From NCBI GenBank assembly GCA_013042925.1, contig JABDPH010000196.1, positions 1 to 14,214 of the forward strand: a stretch of DNA of 14,214 nucleotides, written 5' to 3'. Position numbers and translations under genes: made by a program. This document shows positions 1 to 7,916 of this stretch, one piece after another (positions within the stretch are counted from its first letter, which is position 1; every line of letters begins with the position of its first letter). The notes beneath the pieces were generated by a model. That model was not told the origin of the DNA. It worked only from the letters and a program-made list of their open reading frames with translations, and did no database searches. The stretch comes from Eudoraea sp. (GTDB lineage Bacteria; Bacteroidota; Bacteroidia; Flavobacteriales; Flavobacteriaceae).

Positions 1-653
1 CTTTTACCCTGGAGATTATAGAGCTCTTCTAAAACAGACTGCATCTGATCTTCCTGGAAACCATCAATAACACCCTTTTCTTTTAATGCAACAATATCCA
101 TGGCCTGGTTTTTAACCAAATGGGTAGCCGGGTTTACCCTTTTTTTTAGATCAATAAATTCTCTTTTATTTACGTATTTAAAAGCTTCGTTACAGGACGG
201 ATTTCGCTCTCCGTGCTTTTCATACATTTTTTCAACCGATCTGTCTTCTTTTAAGGACCAAGGTTTTGGTTGCCTCAGTTGCACTCTGAGTGCATTTATC
301 CATCCAATATGCCTATAGATTAATTGGGTATGCATTTTTTTATCGTATGACTTATCCTCAGTGCGTACGAAACTCAATACCTGAATACCCCAGGTTCTGC
401 TGTAATTTACTATGCCACCCCAAATTTTTCTACCTTCCCAAAAACGATCATAGCTTTGAGAGTTTTTGAACCCAATATAAAAAGCAACGGCAATACCAAT
501 AACACTGATTGGTTGAAAGGGAATATCAATGAAATTCCAGCCAAAAAAATGATATATAGAAAATACCAAGCTTGCGTACAGGGTAAAAAAGATAACGTTT
601 TTCCAGGAATATCTCAGGATAACTCCCCAGCCAATATTTCTTTTTACGTACAT
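1..653 (-). CDS. Bestrophin-family ion channel protein, partial (C-terminus beyond the window)
   Basis: The reading frame opens with ATG at 653-651 and stays open to the window edge, giving 217 residues without a stop. The family signature is clear: residues 61-83 read as GFKNSQSYDRFWEGR followed by KIWGGIVN, the bestrophin/UPF0187 block just after the second hydrophobic segment. Hydrophobic stretches lie at about residues 19-39 and 48-62. Bestrophins form pentameric channels; bacterial members are inner-membrane proteins of about 300 residues, so roughly the last quarter, including later membrane helices, is missing here. The ATG is 24 bases after the stop of the flavoprotein gene on the same strand, so the two are probably co-transcribed. 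Which ion it conducts cannot be read from the sequence. Family assignment is firm; physiological role unknown. Confidence 0.9.
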   Translation of the reverse strand, partial: MYVKRNIGWGVILRYSWKNVIFFTLYASLVFSIYHFFGWNFIDIPFQPISVIGIAVAFYIGFKNSQSYDRFWEGRKIWGGIVNYSRTWGIQVLSFVRTEDKSYDKKMHTQLIYRHIGWINALRVQLRQPKPWSLKEDRSVEKMYEKHGERNPSCNEAFKYVNKREFIDLKKRVNPATHLVKNQAMDIVALKEKGVIDGFQEDQMQSVLEELYNLQGK

Positions 654-677
654 ATATTAGATGATTGTTTTTAATTA

Positions 678-1652
678 TTATTTTGGATAATTATCTAATA
701 AAGCCATTTGTTTTTCAATTGCTGCCTTAAATTCAGATTTAAGACTCGCAACGAGTTCCGAGACAGAAAGGACATTATCAATTGTGGCGGATCCCTGACC
801 GGCAGACCAAATGGTTTTCCATGCCTTAGCTTCAGTATCTAATTCTTTCCCAAAGTCAATTTTAACGTCCTTTTTCAGGTCTTCTTCTGTTATTCCTGCA
901 GCTGCAAGACTTGCTCCAAGAAAATTGGCATGTACTCCGGAGATGGCTGCAGTATAGGTAATATCACTTGCTCCGGCCTTAATGATCATCTGGCGATATT
1001 CCTCCGGCGCTTTACTTTCAACAGTGTTAATAAAGCGTGTACCCATATAAGCCAAATCTGCCCCCATTTGTAAGGCCGATGCAATATCTCTGCCGGTACT
1101 TATACAGCCTGAAAGGATGATGGTTTTATCGTAGAACTTTTTAATTTCTGCCACAAGCGACATAGGATTAATAGTTCCTGCATGACCTCCGGCACCGGCC
1201 GCAACCAATATTAGTCCATCGACCCCTGCTTCAGCCGCCTTTTCCGCATGCCTTTTTTTGATTATATCGTGAAAAACCAATCCACCATAACTGTGCACAG
1301 CATCAACTAGCTGCGAAACTGCTCCCAAAGAGGTGATAATGATAGGAACTTTATGTTTAATGCATAATTTCAGATCTGCTTCGAGCCTTGGATTCGTAGG
1401 ATGAACAATCAGATTTACACCAAAAGGAGCTGCCTTACCTCCCGTTTTTTCTTCAAAAGCATCTAATTCGGATTTTATTTGAATAAGCCATTCTTCAAAT
1501 CCTTCACTTGTACGTTGATTAAGGGCAGGAAAAGTTCCTATAATTCCATTTTTGCAACATTCAATAACCAATTTAGGACCAGAGATTAGGAACATGGGTG
1601 CTGCGATGGCAGGCAAAGAAAGTTCTTTGATAAATGAAGGTTTGTTAGTCAT
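678..1652 (-). CDS. Nitronate monooxygenase / 2-nitropropane dioxygenase-like FMN protein
   Basis: This 324-residue protein matches the nitronate monooxygenase family, FMN-dependent TIM-barrel enzymes that oxidise alkyl nitronates; the same fold also includes enoyl-ACP reductase FabK. Family features are the N-terminal PAIAAPMFLISGPKLV (about 14-29), the flavin and active-site loop AAGAGGHAG (151-159) with the candidate catalytic His157, a phosphate-binding region near SGCISTGRDI (181-190), and GADLAYMGTRF (197-207). The C-terminal WSAGQGSATID motif is also typical. The ATG at 1652 fits the start of the first strand, and length is normal for the family. The bestrophin gene follows after 24 bases. 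The natural substrate is not evident; family members are often annotated by fold alone. I saw no exact TAnnTTTG element in the 143-base gap upstream. Confidence 0.9.
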   Translation of the reverse strand: MTNKPSFIKELSLPAIAAPMFLISGPKLVIECCKNGIIGTFPALNQRTSEGFEEWLIQIKSELDAFEEKTGGKAAPFGVNLIVHPTNPRLEADLKLCIKHKVPIIITSLGAVSQLVDAVHSYGGLVFHDIIKKRHAEKAAEAGVDGLILVAAGAGGHAGTINPMSLVAEIKKFYDKTIILSGCISTGRDIASALQMGADLAYMGTRFINTVESKAPEEYRQMIIKAGASDITYTAAISGVHANFLGASLAAAGITEEDLKKDVKIDFGKELDTEAKAWKTIWSAGQGSATIDNVLSVSELVASLKSEFKAAIEKQMALLDNYPK

Positions 1653-1748
1653 AGTCTTTTTTTGTGAGTTTAAAAATAGGGATAAATTCTGTTTGTATAA
1701 ATATCAATTAGTATAGAACATATAAGCCGGTCCCTGGAGGCTCAAAAG

Positions 1749-1763
1749 ATTACTGAAAGTAAT
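1749..1763 (-). terminator. Possible weak terminator hairpin after the EamA transporter gene
   Basis: ATTACT and AGTAAT form a perfect 6-base stem with a 3-base loop, starting 33 bases after the transporter stop codon as read on the minus strand. In that direction it is followed by CTTTTGAG, only a short T tract. The stem is AT-rich, so it is a weak candidate. It is one of the few structures in the 143-base gap 1653-1795; otherwise I see no RNA gene or exact promoter match there. Confidence 0.3.
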
Positions 1764-1795
1764 GATTTTGTAGTTAATACTTCTTGGAGAGCCAG

Positions 1796-2698
1796 CTAGT
1801 CTGTGATTGAACCCGGTTTTGGTTTTTTGCTAACAAGATAAACTCCTAACATCACTAAACACGCCGCTGCTACTTTTACGGTTGTTAGGTTATCTCTGCC
1901 ACTTATTACAGCAAAAAGAATACCGATTACAGGTTGCACATATATAAAGGCACTTACTGTAGATGCTTTTAATTGGGTTAATGCAAAAACATTAAACAAA
2001 TAAGCGCAAAAAGTAGTTCCAATGACCACAAATGCCATTTTCCATATAGCCTCAAATGGCAGCGAAAACCATGACACTTCTAAAAACTCGGAAAGTGCAA
2101 CCGGTAAATTGTATATAATGCCTATCAGAAACATCCACTTTAAAAGAGTGAAAGGATGGTATTTTTCAAGCAGTTTTTTTACAAGAATAAGATAAAGTCC
2201 AAAAAATAGGGAATTCAACAAAAAGAGAGAATTACCCAAAGGGATATTTGATGCGTCCTGTCTAATTTCATTACCGTATAGGACAAGAAAAAGAGCACCT
2301 GTAAGACCAATCAATATACCCGCGATTTTGAGCATCCTGATTTTTTCTTTAATTAAAAAAAAAGATAAAACCACCACTATTATGGGTGTGGTCGTAACAA
2401 GGACAGCACTATTTATGGGCGTTGATAAATCCAAACCTTTAAAAAATGCCAGCATATTAATTGCCATGCCAAAAAGCGAACACAGCAGTATCCGCCCCCA
2501 GTCTTTAGATTCAATCTTTTCTTTTGGGCCCATGAAGGAAATACTCCAAAACAATATTGCAGCTCCCAGCACTCTAAGCATAATAAAACCAAATGGTTTA
2601 ATATACATGGGCATCACCCCTTTGGCAATGGTATGGTTTAATCCATAAATTGTTGTAGCACCCAGGGCTGATAATATGGCTAGAGTTCGTTTATTCAA
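1796..2698 (-). CDS. EamA/DMT-superfamily inner-membrane transporter
   Basis: A 300-residue, very hydrophobic protein with about ten membrane segments in two similar halves (roughly residues 5-141 and 153-290), the layout of tandem EamA domains in the drug/metabolite transporter superfamily. Recognisable pieces include ALGATTIYGLNHTIAKG in the first helix, the LSTPINSAVLVTTTPI segment (91-106), and the second-half counterpart TQLKASTVSAFIYVQPVIG (241-259). Members export or import metabolites such as amino acids; the substrate here cannot be told. The chosen start is TTG at 2698-2696, because no ATG lies in frame upstream and the first internal Met (residue 29) would remove helix 1. The TTG overlaps the TGA of the preceding gene in the tetramer TTGA, so translation is probably coupled to that gene. 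Confidence 0.88.
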   Translation of the reverse strand: MNKRTLAILSALGATTIYGLNHTIAKGVMPMYIKPFGFIMLRVLGAAILFWSISFMGPKEKIESKDWGRILLCSLFGMAINMLAFFKGLDLSTPINSAVLVTTTPIIVVVLSFFLIKEKIRMLKIAGILIGLTGALFLVLYGNEIRQDASNIPLGNSLFLLNSLFFGLYLILVKKLLEKYHPFTLLKWMFLIGIIYNLPVALSEFLEVSWFSLPFEAIWKMAFVVIGTTFCAYLFNVFALTQLKASTVSAFIYVQPVIGILFAVISGRDNLTTVKVAAACLVMLGVYLVSKKPKPGSITD

Positions 2699-3048
2699 GA
2701 ATGAATGATTTCTTTGGCAGAAGCAACTACCTTTTTACTATTTCCTATAAATATTTGATTGTTTACCAAAATAACAGGTCGTTTCAAGAATGTGCAATGT
2801 TCCAATATCAGCGCCTCATAATCCTTTTCTTCAAGTTGCTGATCTTTTAGTTTGCGCTCACCATACAGGCGTGCCCTTTTACTAAATAAGGCTTCATAAC
2901 TACCTGCTAAATTTTGCATTTCGTTTAACTGCTCACTAGTAATTGGGGCTGTTTTAATATCCTGAATTTCAAAATTATCAAGAGGCTTTAGCTCATTTAA
3001 AATACGCTTGCATGTATCGCAACTACTTAAGTAATAAATTTTCTTCAT
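2695..3048 (-). CDS. ArsC/Spx-family thioredoxin-fold protein (arsenate reductase-like)
   Basis: This 117-residue protein belongs to the ArsC/Spx/YffB family. It has the N-terminal redox motif Cys10-Asp-Thr-Cys13 straight after the first strand, and the conserved Arg-Pro (90-91, in LKRPVILVNN) of the oxyanion-binding half. Arg58 and Arg60 lie near the middle basic position. Length is typical. True glutaredoxin-dependent arsenate reductases keep one catalytic Cys, whereas a CxxC occurs in many family members, including Spx/MgsR-like regulators and small reductases of unknown substrate. The neighbouring gene is an EamA transporter rather than an arsenite pump or ArsR regulator, so arsenic resistance is not supported. 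Two further cysteines are visible, only Cys85 of them internal to the C-terminal half. The ATG at 3048 starts the first beta strand. Confidence 0.85.
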   Translation of the reverse strand: MKKIYYLSSCDTCKRILNELKPLDNFEIQDIKTAPITSEQLNEMQNLAGSYEALFSKRARLYGERKLKDQQLEEKDYEALILEHCTFLKRPVILVNNQIFIGNSKKVVASAKEIIHS

Positions 3049-3162
3049 GGTATTTCTTTATAGAAATTAAAATTATAATAACCACCACTAATTATTATTG
3101 AATGAATATGTTATTTTTATTCAGGGCAAACGCATTATTATTAATTGGAAAATTAGCAAACA
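3049..3162. other. Divergent intergenic region, very AT-rich
   Basis: This 114-base gap separates the minus-strand ArsC-like gene from the plus-strand DinB-like gene, so it must carry promoters or leaders for both. I found no exact TAnnTTTG match on either strand. The nearest are TATTTTTA at 3112-3119 on plus and TAATTTTA on minus, each one base off, and neither has a well-spaced -33 TTG. No RNA gene or strong hairpin is visible. Confidence 0.5.
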
Positions 3163-3636
3163 TTGGAAAAAATTTTTGACATTACGATTCAAAACAGGAA
3201 GATACTATACAAAATATTAAAGCGAACTCCTCCTAATCTTCTATTTGAAATTCCGGAAGGCTACCGCAATAACATATGGTGGAATATAGCCCATGTCGTT
3301 GCCACCCAACAAATACTTATTTACAAATTTAGTAATCTAACTCCGCGTATTGATGATTCTTTGATTCAAAAATTCAGAAAAGGAACTTTACCGAATTTAC
3401 CTCCTACGGATGAAGAGTTAGATCATATTGGTGGTTTTTTGTTTTCCACAGTGGAATGGACACAGCAGGATTACGAAAATGGAATTTTCAAGGAGTATAA
3501 TGAATATACCACGAGCACCAAGGTTGTATTGAGCAATGTTGAAGACGCTTTGAAGTTTAATCTATTTCATGAAGGATTACATCTCGGGGTAATACTTTCA
3601 TTGGATAAGATTCTACTAAAGGAAAAGGCGAGCTAG
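3163..3636 (+). CDS. DinB-like four-helix metal-binding protein
   Basis: A 157-residue protein of the DinB/YfiT-like four-helix fold. The metal-binding histidine triad is visible: His44 in WWNIAHVVATQQ, then His136 and His140 in FHEGLHLGVI, the usual HExxH-like spacing of the last helix. Such proteins may act as thiol-dependent S-transferases or be damage-inducible; the reaction here is unknown. The start is TTG at 3163: an in-frame TAG lies at 3154-3156 and the protein has no Met after residue 1, so no ATG start is possible. The stop TAG at 3634-3636 overlaps the stop of the convergent lipoprotein gene. It stands alone, with no partner on its strand nearby. Confidence 0.8.
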   Translation: MEKIFDITIQNRKILYKILKRTPPNLLFEIPEGYRNNIWWNIAHVVATQQILIYKFSNLTPRIDDSLIQKFRKGTLPNLPPTDEELDHIGGFLFSTVEWTQQDYENGIFKEYNEYTTSTKVVLSNVEDALKFNLFHEGLHLGVILSLDKILLKEKAS

Positions 3637-4376
3637 GCTTTGATTTTACCCGATAAAAATTTTTGAATATCCTTATAAGGAAGAGTCAGTTCAATAGGGC
3701 CATCGGCATATGAAGCCACTTCATATTGATTATACAAAAGTTTAAGTCCTTTCTCTGTAAATCCAATATTTTCAGGGAGATAAAAAAGGTCTTTGTCAAA
3801 CATAAAGCCCGTACTGTTTATAGACTTATTTACCGGGATATTCTGTTGTATTCTAAATTGGGTTTCTGCATATTTTTGAAACCCTTCCTTATCTTCAAAC
3901 AACTCCCAGGCATCTATTTCTTTACCACTTTTTTTATTAAAATTTAAATAATTTGTAGATCCATATCCATGAGCGCCACCAGTAAACAGATAAGACTGTA
4001 ATTCAACCGTTATGAGGTCAGTGTCTTCAAAGGTTACCAATCCATTTATTGTGGCCTTCCATCCAATTGTTTCATCGGGATAGATTTTTTTTAATTCAAA
4101 ATAACCATTTGTAAATGATTCAATGGCCTGCTGAATAGTTTCGGCATTTAATTCATCATCAAAAGTTAATTGGGAAATAACTTCTTCCTGCAAAGCGAGA
4201 TTAATAGATTTAGAAAGTTTATTATTCCCAGATGCTTTTGGAATATTAATAGAAACCTCCGGGCACTCCTCACATTTAGAATTCTGAAGACTTAAAGCTT
4301 CAAATGTAACATTGCGGTTATCCTGACAGCTCGTTATTAATACCAGCAAAAAAAGGTAGGCTATAATATGCTTCAT
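3633..4376 (-). CDS. DUF4163/DUF3298-type lipoprotein
   Basis: The 247-residue protein starts with a lipoprotein signal: charged MKH, a hydrophobic core, then the lipobox Ile-Thr-Ser-Cys17. Asp19 just after the Cys may belong to a Bacteroidota surface-export signal, but this is weak evidence. A Cys35-Glu-Glu-Cys38 pair follows. The rest matches the pattern of DUF4163 (about 40-125, with LQSYLFTGGAHGYGS at 127-140) followed by DUF3298 (about 150-240, with FTEKGLKLLYNQYEVASYADG). The same C-terminal domain occurs in the extracellular part of the anti-sigma factor RsiV, which binds lysozyme; no such binding can be claimed here. It has its own predicted promoter at 4399-4428, facing the promoter of the PLP-enzyme gene. 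Function unknown. Confidence 0.82.
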   Translation of the reverse strand: MKHIIAYLFLLVLITSCQDNRNVTFEALSLQNSKCEECPEVSINIPKASGNNKLSKSINLALQEEVISQLTFDDELNAETIQQAIESFTNGYFELKKIYPDETIGWKATINGLVTFEDTDLITVELQSYLFTGGAHGYGSTNYLNFNKKSGKEIDAWELFEDKEGFQKYAETQFRIQQNIPVNKSINSTGFMFDKDLFYLPENIGFTEKGLKLLYNQYEVASYADGPIELTLPYKDIQKFLSGKIKA

Positions 4377-4398
4377 TGCATTGAATTTGGATCTATTG

Positions 4399-4428
4399 CA
4401 AAACTAAGGATTCATTGGTTTCTCCAAA
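4399..4428 (-). promoter_or_regulatory. Predicted Bacteroidota-type promoter for the DUF3298 lipoprotein gene
   Basis: Read on the minus strand, a -33 TTTG (plus-strand CAAA at 4425-4428) is followed by an 18-base spacer and a -7 TAGTTTTG (plus-strand CAAAACTA at 4399-4406). This fits TTTG/TTG-N17-23-TAnnTTTG exactly. It would place the transcript start about 15 bases before the ATG at 4376. Confidence 0.6.
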
Positions 4429-4445
4429 AGATAACAATACATTTG
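4414..4445 (+). promoter_or_regulatory. Predicted Bacteroidota-type promoter for the PLP trans-sulfuration gene
   Basis: TTG at 4415-4417 (as ATTG) is followed by a 20-base spacer and TACATTTG at 4438-4445, an exact TAnnTTTG match. The ATG is 18 bases downstream, implying a short leader. The element interleaves with the divergent promoter at 4399-4428. Confidence 0.6.
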
Positions 4446-4463
4446 TGAACATAAATTAAAAAT

Positions 4464-5618
4464 ATGAGCGAAAAGGAATTAAGATTTAATAGTAAGGTAA
4501 TACATGGGGGACAAAAGCCGGACAAAGCCTACGGTGCTGTAATGCCTCCAATTTATCAGACATCTACCTATGCCCAAACGAGTCCTGGTGAGCATATGGG
4601 GTTTGAATATTCTCGCAGTGCTAACCCAACAAGGAGCGCATTGGAAGATGCCCTTGCCAGTATTGAAAATGGAAATTACGGATTGGCATTCGCCAGTGGA
4701 TTGGCGGCAATGGACGCGGTTATTAAGCTATTGGAGCCAGGTGATGAAGTAATTTCAACGAATGATCTGTACGGGGGTAGCTATCGCCTTTTCCGACAGA
4801 TTTTTGAAAAATACGGGATAAAATTTCACTTCGTAGGTATGCAGAAAGTAGCTAATATTGCTGCCTTAATTAATTCAAATACGAAATTAATTTGGGTTGA
4901 AACACCAACAAATCCAATGATGAATGTCATTGACATTAAGGCGGTTTCAGAATTGGCCAAAAGTAATAAACTGCTTATGGCAGTAGATAATACTTTCGCA
5001 ACACCCTATTTGCAGCAACCTCTGGATTTAGGAGCCGATATTGTTATGCATTCTGCTACCAAATATCTAGGCGGACATAGCGATGTGGTCGTGGGCGCTT
5101 TAGTTGTGAGAGATTCAGTCCTGGCAGAGAAATTGTATTTCATTCAAAACGCCAGTGGTGCTGTTTGTGGCCCAATGGATAGCTTTTTAGTTTTGAGAGG
5201 GATTAAAACATTGCATGTAAGAATGCAGCGGCATTGTGAAAATGGAAAACTCATTGCAGAATATTTGCTTGAGCATCCAAAAATTGAAAAGGTGTATTGG
5301 CCTGGTTTTAAAAATCACCCCAATCATGATGTTGCCACAAAACAAATGAAAGCATATGGTGGAATGATATCTTTTATACCCAAAGGAAGTAGTTTTAAGG
5401 ATGCCGTTTCCATTGTAGAAAAACTAAAGGTCTTCACACTTGCAGAATCATTGGGAGGAGTGGAGAGTTTAGCAGGCCACCCGGCAAGTATGACCCATGC
5501 CAGTATTCCTAAAAAAGAAAGGGAAAAAAGTGGGGTCGTTGATTCTCTTATCAGACTAAGTGTGGGAATTGAAGATGGCCAGGATCTTATTTCTGATCTG
5601 GAACAGGCAATTGGATAA
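4464..5618 (+). CDS. Cystathionine gamma-synthase/gamma-lyase family PLP enzyme
   Basis: The 384-residue length and motifs match the Cys/Met-metabolism PLP family of trans-sulfuration enzymes, cytosolic tetramers. Visible are Tyr49-Ser-Arg51 (cofactor phosphate contact from the neighbouring subunit), ASGLAAMDA (78-86), DLYGGSYRLF (101-110), VETPTNPMM (145-153), Asp175 of AVDNTFATPY that pairs with the PLP ring nitrogen, and the Schiff-base Lys200 in HSATKYLGGHSD. The C-terminal LAESLGGVESLAGHPASMTH motif is shared by gamma-synthases and gamma-lyases. By eye the N-terminal half resembles gamma-lyases and the low-GC enzymes more than E. coli MetB, so direction (building cystathionine from cysteine, or breaking it to cysteine) cannot be settled and no symbol is given. 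It appears to be transcribed alone; no strong terminator is seen before gdhA. Confidence 0.93.
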   Translation: MSEKELRFNSKVIHGGQKPDKAYGAVMPPIYQTSTYAQTSPGEHMGFEYSRSANPTRSALEDALASIENGNYGLAFASGLAAMDAVIKLLEPGDEVISTNDLYGGSYRLFRQIFEKYGIKFHFVGMQKVANIAALINSNTKLIWVETPTNPMMNVIDIKAVSELAKSNKLLMAVDNTFATPYLQQPLDLGADIVMHSATKYLGGHSDVVVGALVVRDSVLAEKLYFIQNASGAVCGPMDSFLVLRGIKTLHVRMQRHCENGKLIAEYLLEHPKIEKVYWPGFKNHPNHDVATKQMKAYGGMISFIPKGSSFKDAVSIVEKLKVFTLAESLGGVESLAGHPASMTHASIPKKEREKSGVVDSLIRLSVGIEDGQDLISDLEQAIG

Positions 5619-5646
5619 ATTTTATCATATTTTTAAAAAAAGCCCC

Positions 5647-5674
5647 TTTAAATTACAGAAAAGGTATAATTTTG
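5647..5674 (+). promoter_or_regulatory. Predicted promoter of gdhA
   Basis: TAATTTTG at 5667-5674 matches the Bacteroidota -7 consensus TAnnTTTG exactly. The -33 part is weak: TTTA at 5647-5650 lies 16 bases upstream. The ATG of gdhA is about 48 bases further on, so the leader would be about 40 bases. Confidence 0.5.
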
Positions 5675-5677
5675 CGC

Positions 5678-5694
5678 TTGAATTTTTAATTCAA
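5678..5694 (+). repeat. Palindrome at the predicted gdhA transcript start
   Basis: TTGAATT and AATTCAA form a perfect 7-base inverted repeat around a TTT centre. It begins 4 bases after the predicted -7 box, so it covers the expected transcript start. It could be an operator or a short 5' hairpin in the mRNA; AT-rich palindromes also arise by chance. Confidence 0.4.
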
Positions 5695-5707
5695 CAAAAA
5701 ACCTTAG

Positions 5708-7066
<1,359 letters not shown>

Positions 7067-7082
7067 ATAGTATTCAGATAAT

Positions 7083-7155
7083 AGGCGGTTTTAGGAATAG
7101 AGCTTTCAATTTTGCGAAAGTTTTAGCTTCTAAAACCGCCTTTCTGATTTTTTTT
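7083..7155 (+). terminator. Rho-independent terminator after gdhA
   Basis: AGGCGGTTTTAG (7083-7094) pairs perfectly with CTAAAACCGCCT (7130-7141). Inside the 35-base loop a second stem, CTTTC (7103-7107) with GAAAG (7116-7120), can form. A run of eight T follows at 7148-7155 after TTCTGA. It starts 16 bases past the gdhA stop. The T tract is slightly detached from the stem, but the structure is the clearest terminator in the window. Confidence 0.8.
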
Positions 7156-7175
7156 ATTAATTCAGCCTATCTTTG
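7143..7175 (+). promoter_or_regulatory. Predicted promoter of recO and the receptor gene
   Basis: TATCTTTG at 7168-7175 matches TAnnTTTG exactly and lies 20 bases before the recO ATG. An imperfect -33 element, TCTG at 7143-7146, sits 21 bases upstream, inside the T-rich tail of the gdhA terminator. The two signals are therefore interlocked. Confidence 0.5.
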
Positions 7176-7195
7176 CTTTATTCTAAGCACAATAG

Positions 7196-7915
7196 ATGCA
7201 AATTACTACTAAAGCTTTAATTCTATCTTCTATAAAGTATGGGGATACAAGTTTAATTGTAAAAGCGTTTACTTACACAGATGGATTAAAATCCTATCTC
7301 CTTAAAGGAATTTTAGCTTCTAAAAAAGGAAAATTAAAAACCGCCTACTTTCAACCCTTAACGCAACTTGAAATAGTTGTAAATCACAAAAATAAAGGGA
7401 CTTTAGAACGATTGATAGATGCTAAAGTAAGTTACCCTTATCAAAGTGCTCATACAGACATCGCTAAAAATGCAATGGTCTTTTTTTTGGCTGAAATACT
7501 TGTCAACAGCATATTTGAAGAGGAACAAAACGAAGACTTATTCCGTTTTCTGGAGGCATCGCTTCAATGGTTGGATACCCATGATAACATTAACAACTTT
7601 CATTTGTTTTTTCTATTGAGCTTATCTAAATATTTAGGTTTTTATCCGGACACAACGAATATGAATTACCCTTATTTTGATTTGGCTGAAGGTGCATTTA
7701 TTGAGACCCCGGGGATGAATCCAATTCTTAAAGAAGAAGCCCTTGAACTCTTTAAAATGTTTTTGGGCATAAATTTTGATGCTATCCATAAAGTTAGGAT
7801 GGGCAAAAAAACCAGGCAAGAATTATTACAATCCCTTGTACTCTATTTTGAAGTACATTTGCACGGATTTAAAAAACCCAGATCACTTGCTATTTTGAAC
7901 GAAGTTTTTAGCTAA
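7196..7915 (+). CDS. recO: DNA repair protein RecO
   Basis: A 239-residue protein matching RecO, which binds DNA and RecR and helps load RecA at single-strand gaps (RecFOR pathway). The N-terminal OB-fold is visible (about 1-80): MQITTKALILSSIKYGDTSLIV opens it and KGILASKKGKLKTAYFQPL (37-55) follows. The helical C-terminal half includes AKNAMVFFLAEILVNSIFEE and KYLGFYPDT. The end HGFKKPRSLAIL is typical of Bacteroidota RecO. It contains no cysteine at all, so the zinc finger found in some RecO proteins, such as that of Deinococcus, is absent. The ATG at 7196 fits the first strand. The receptor gene begins one base after the stop codon, which indicates co-transcription. Confidence 0.93.
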   Translation: MQITTKALILSSIKYGDTSLIVKAFTYTDGLKSYLLKGILASKKGKLKTAYFQPLTQLEIVVNHKNKGTLERLIDAKVSYPYQSAHTDIAKNAMVFFLAEILVNSIFEEEQNEDLFRFLEASLQWLDTHDNINNFHLFFLLSLSKYLGFYPDTTNMNYPYFDLAEGAFIETPGMNPILKEEALELFKMFLGINFDAIHKVRMGKKTRQELLQSLVLYFEVHLHGFKKPRSLAILNEVFS

Positions 7916-7916
7916 A

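Noticed and set aside
100..674. Two short plus-strand open frames (100-318 and 456-674)
   Set aside because: Both lie opposite the bestrophin reading frame, which is open throughout and has the family signature. The plus-strand translations resemble no family.
2328..2648. Plus-strand open frame of 106 codons
   Set aside because: It is antisense to the EamA transporter, and its hydrophobic stretches mirror the membrane helices of the real gene.
2695..3048. Arsenic resistance operon
   Set aside because: The ArsC-like protein has a CxxC motif and its partner is an EamA transporter. There is no ArsR, ArsB/Acr3 or ArsM nearby.
5626..5645. T-run/A-run stretch after the PLP-enzyme gene as a terminator
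   Set aside because: It pairs only T with A, has no GC stem and no following T tract, so it is not a convincing terminator.
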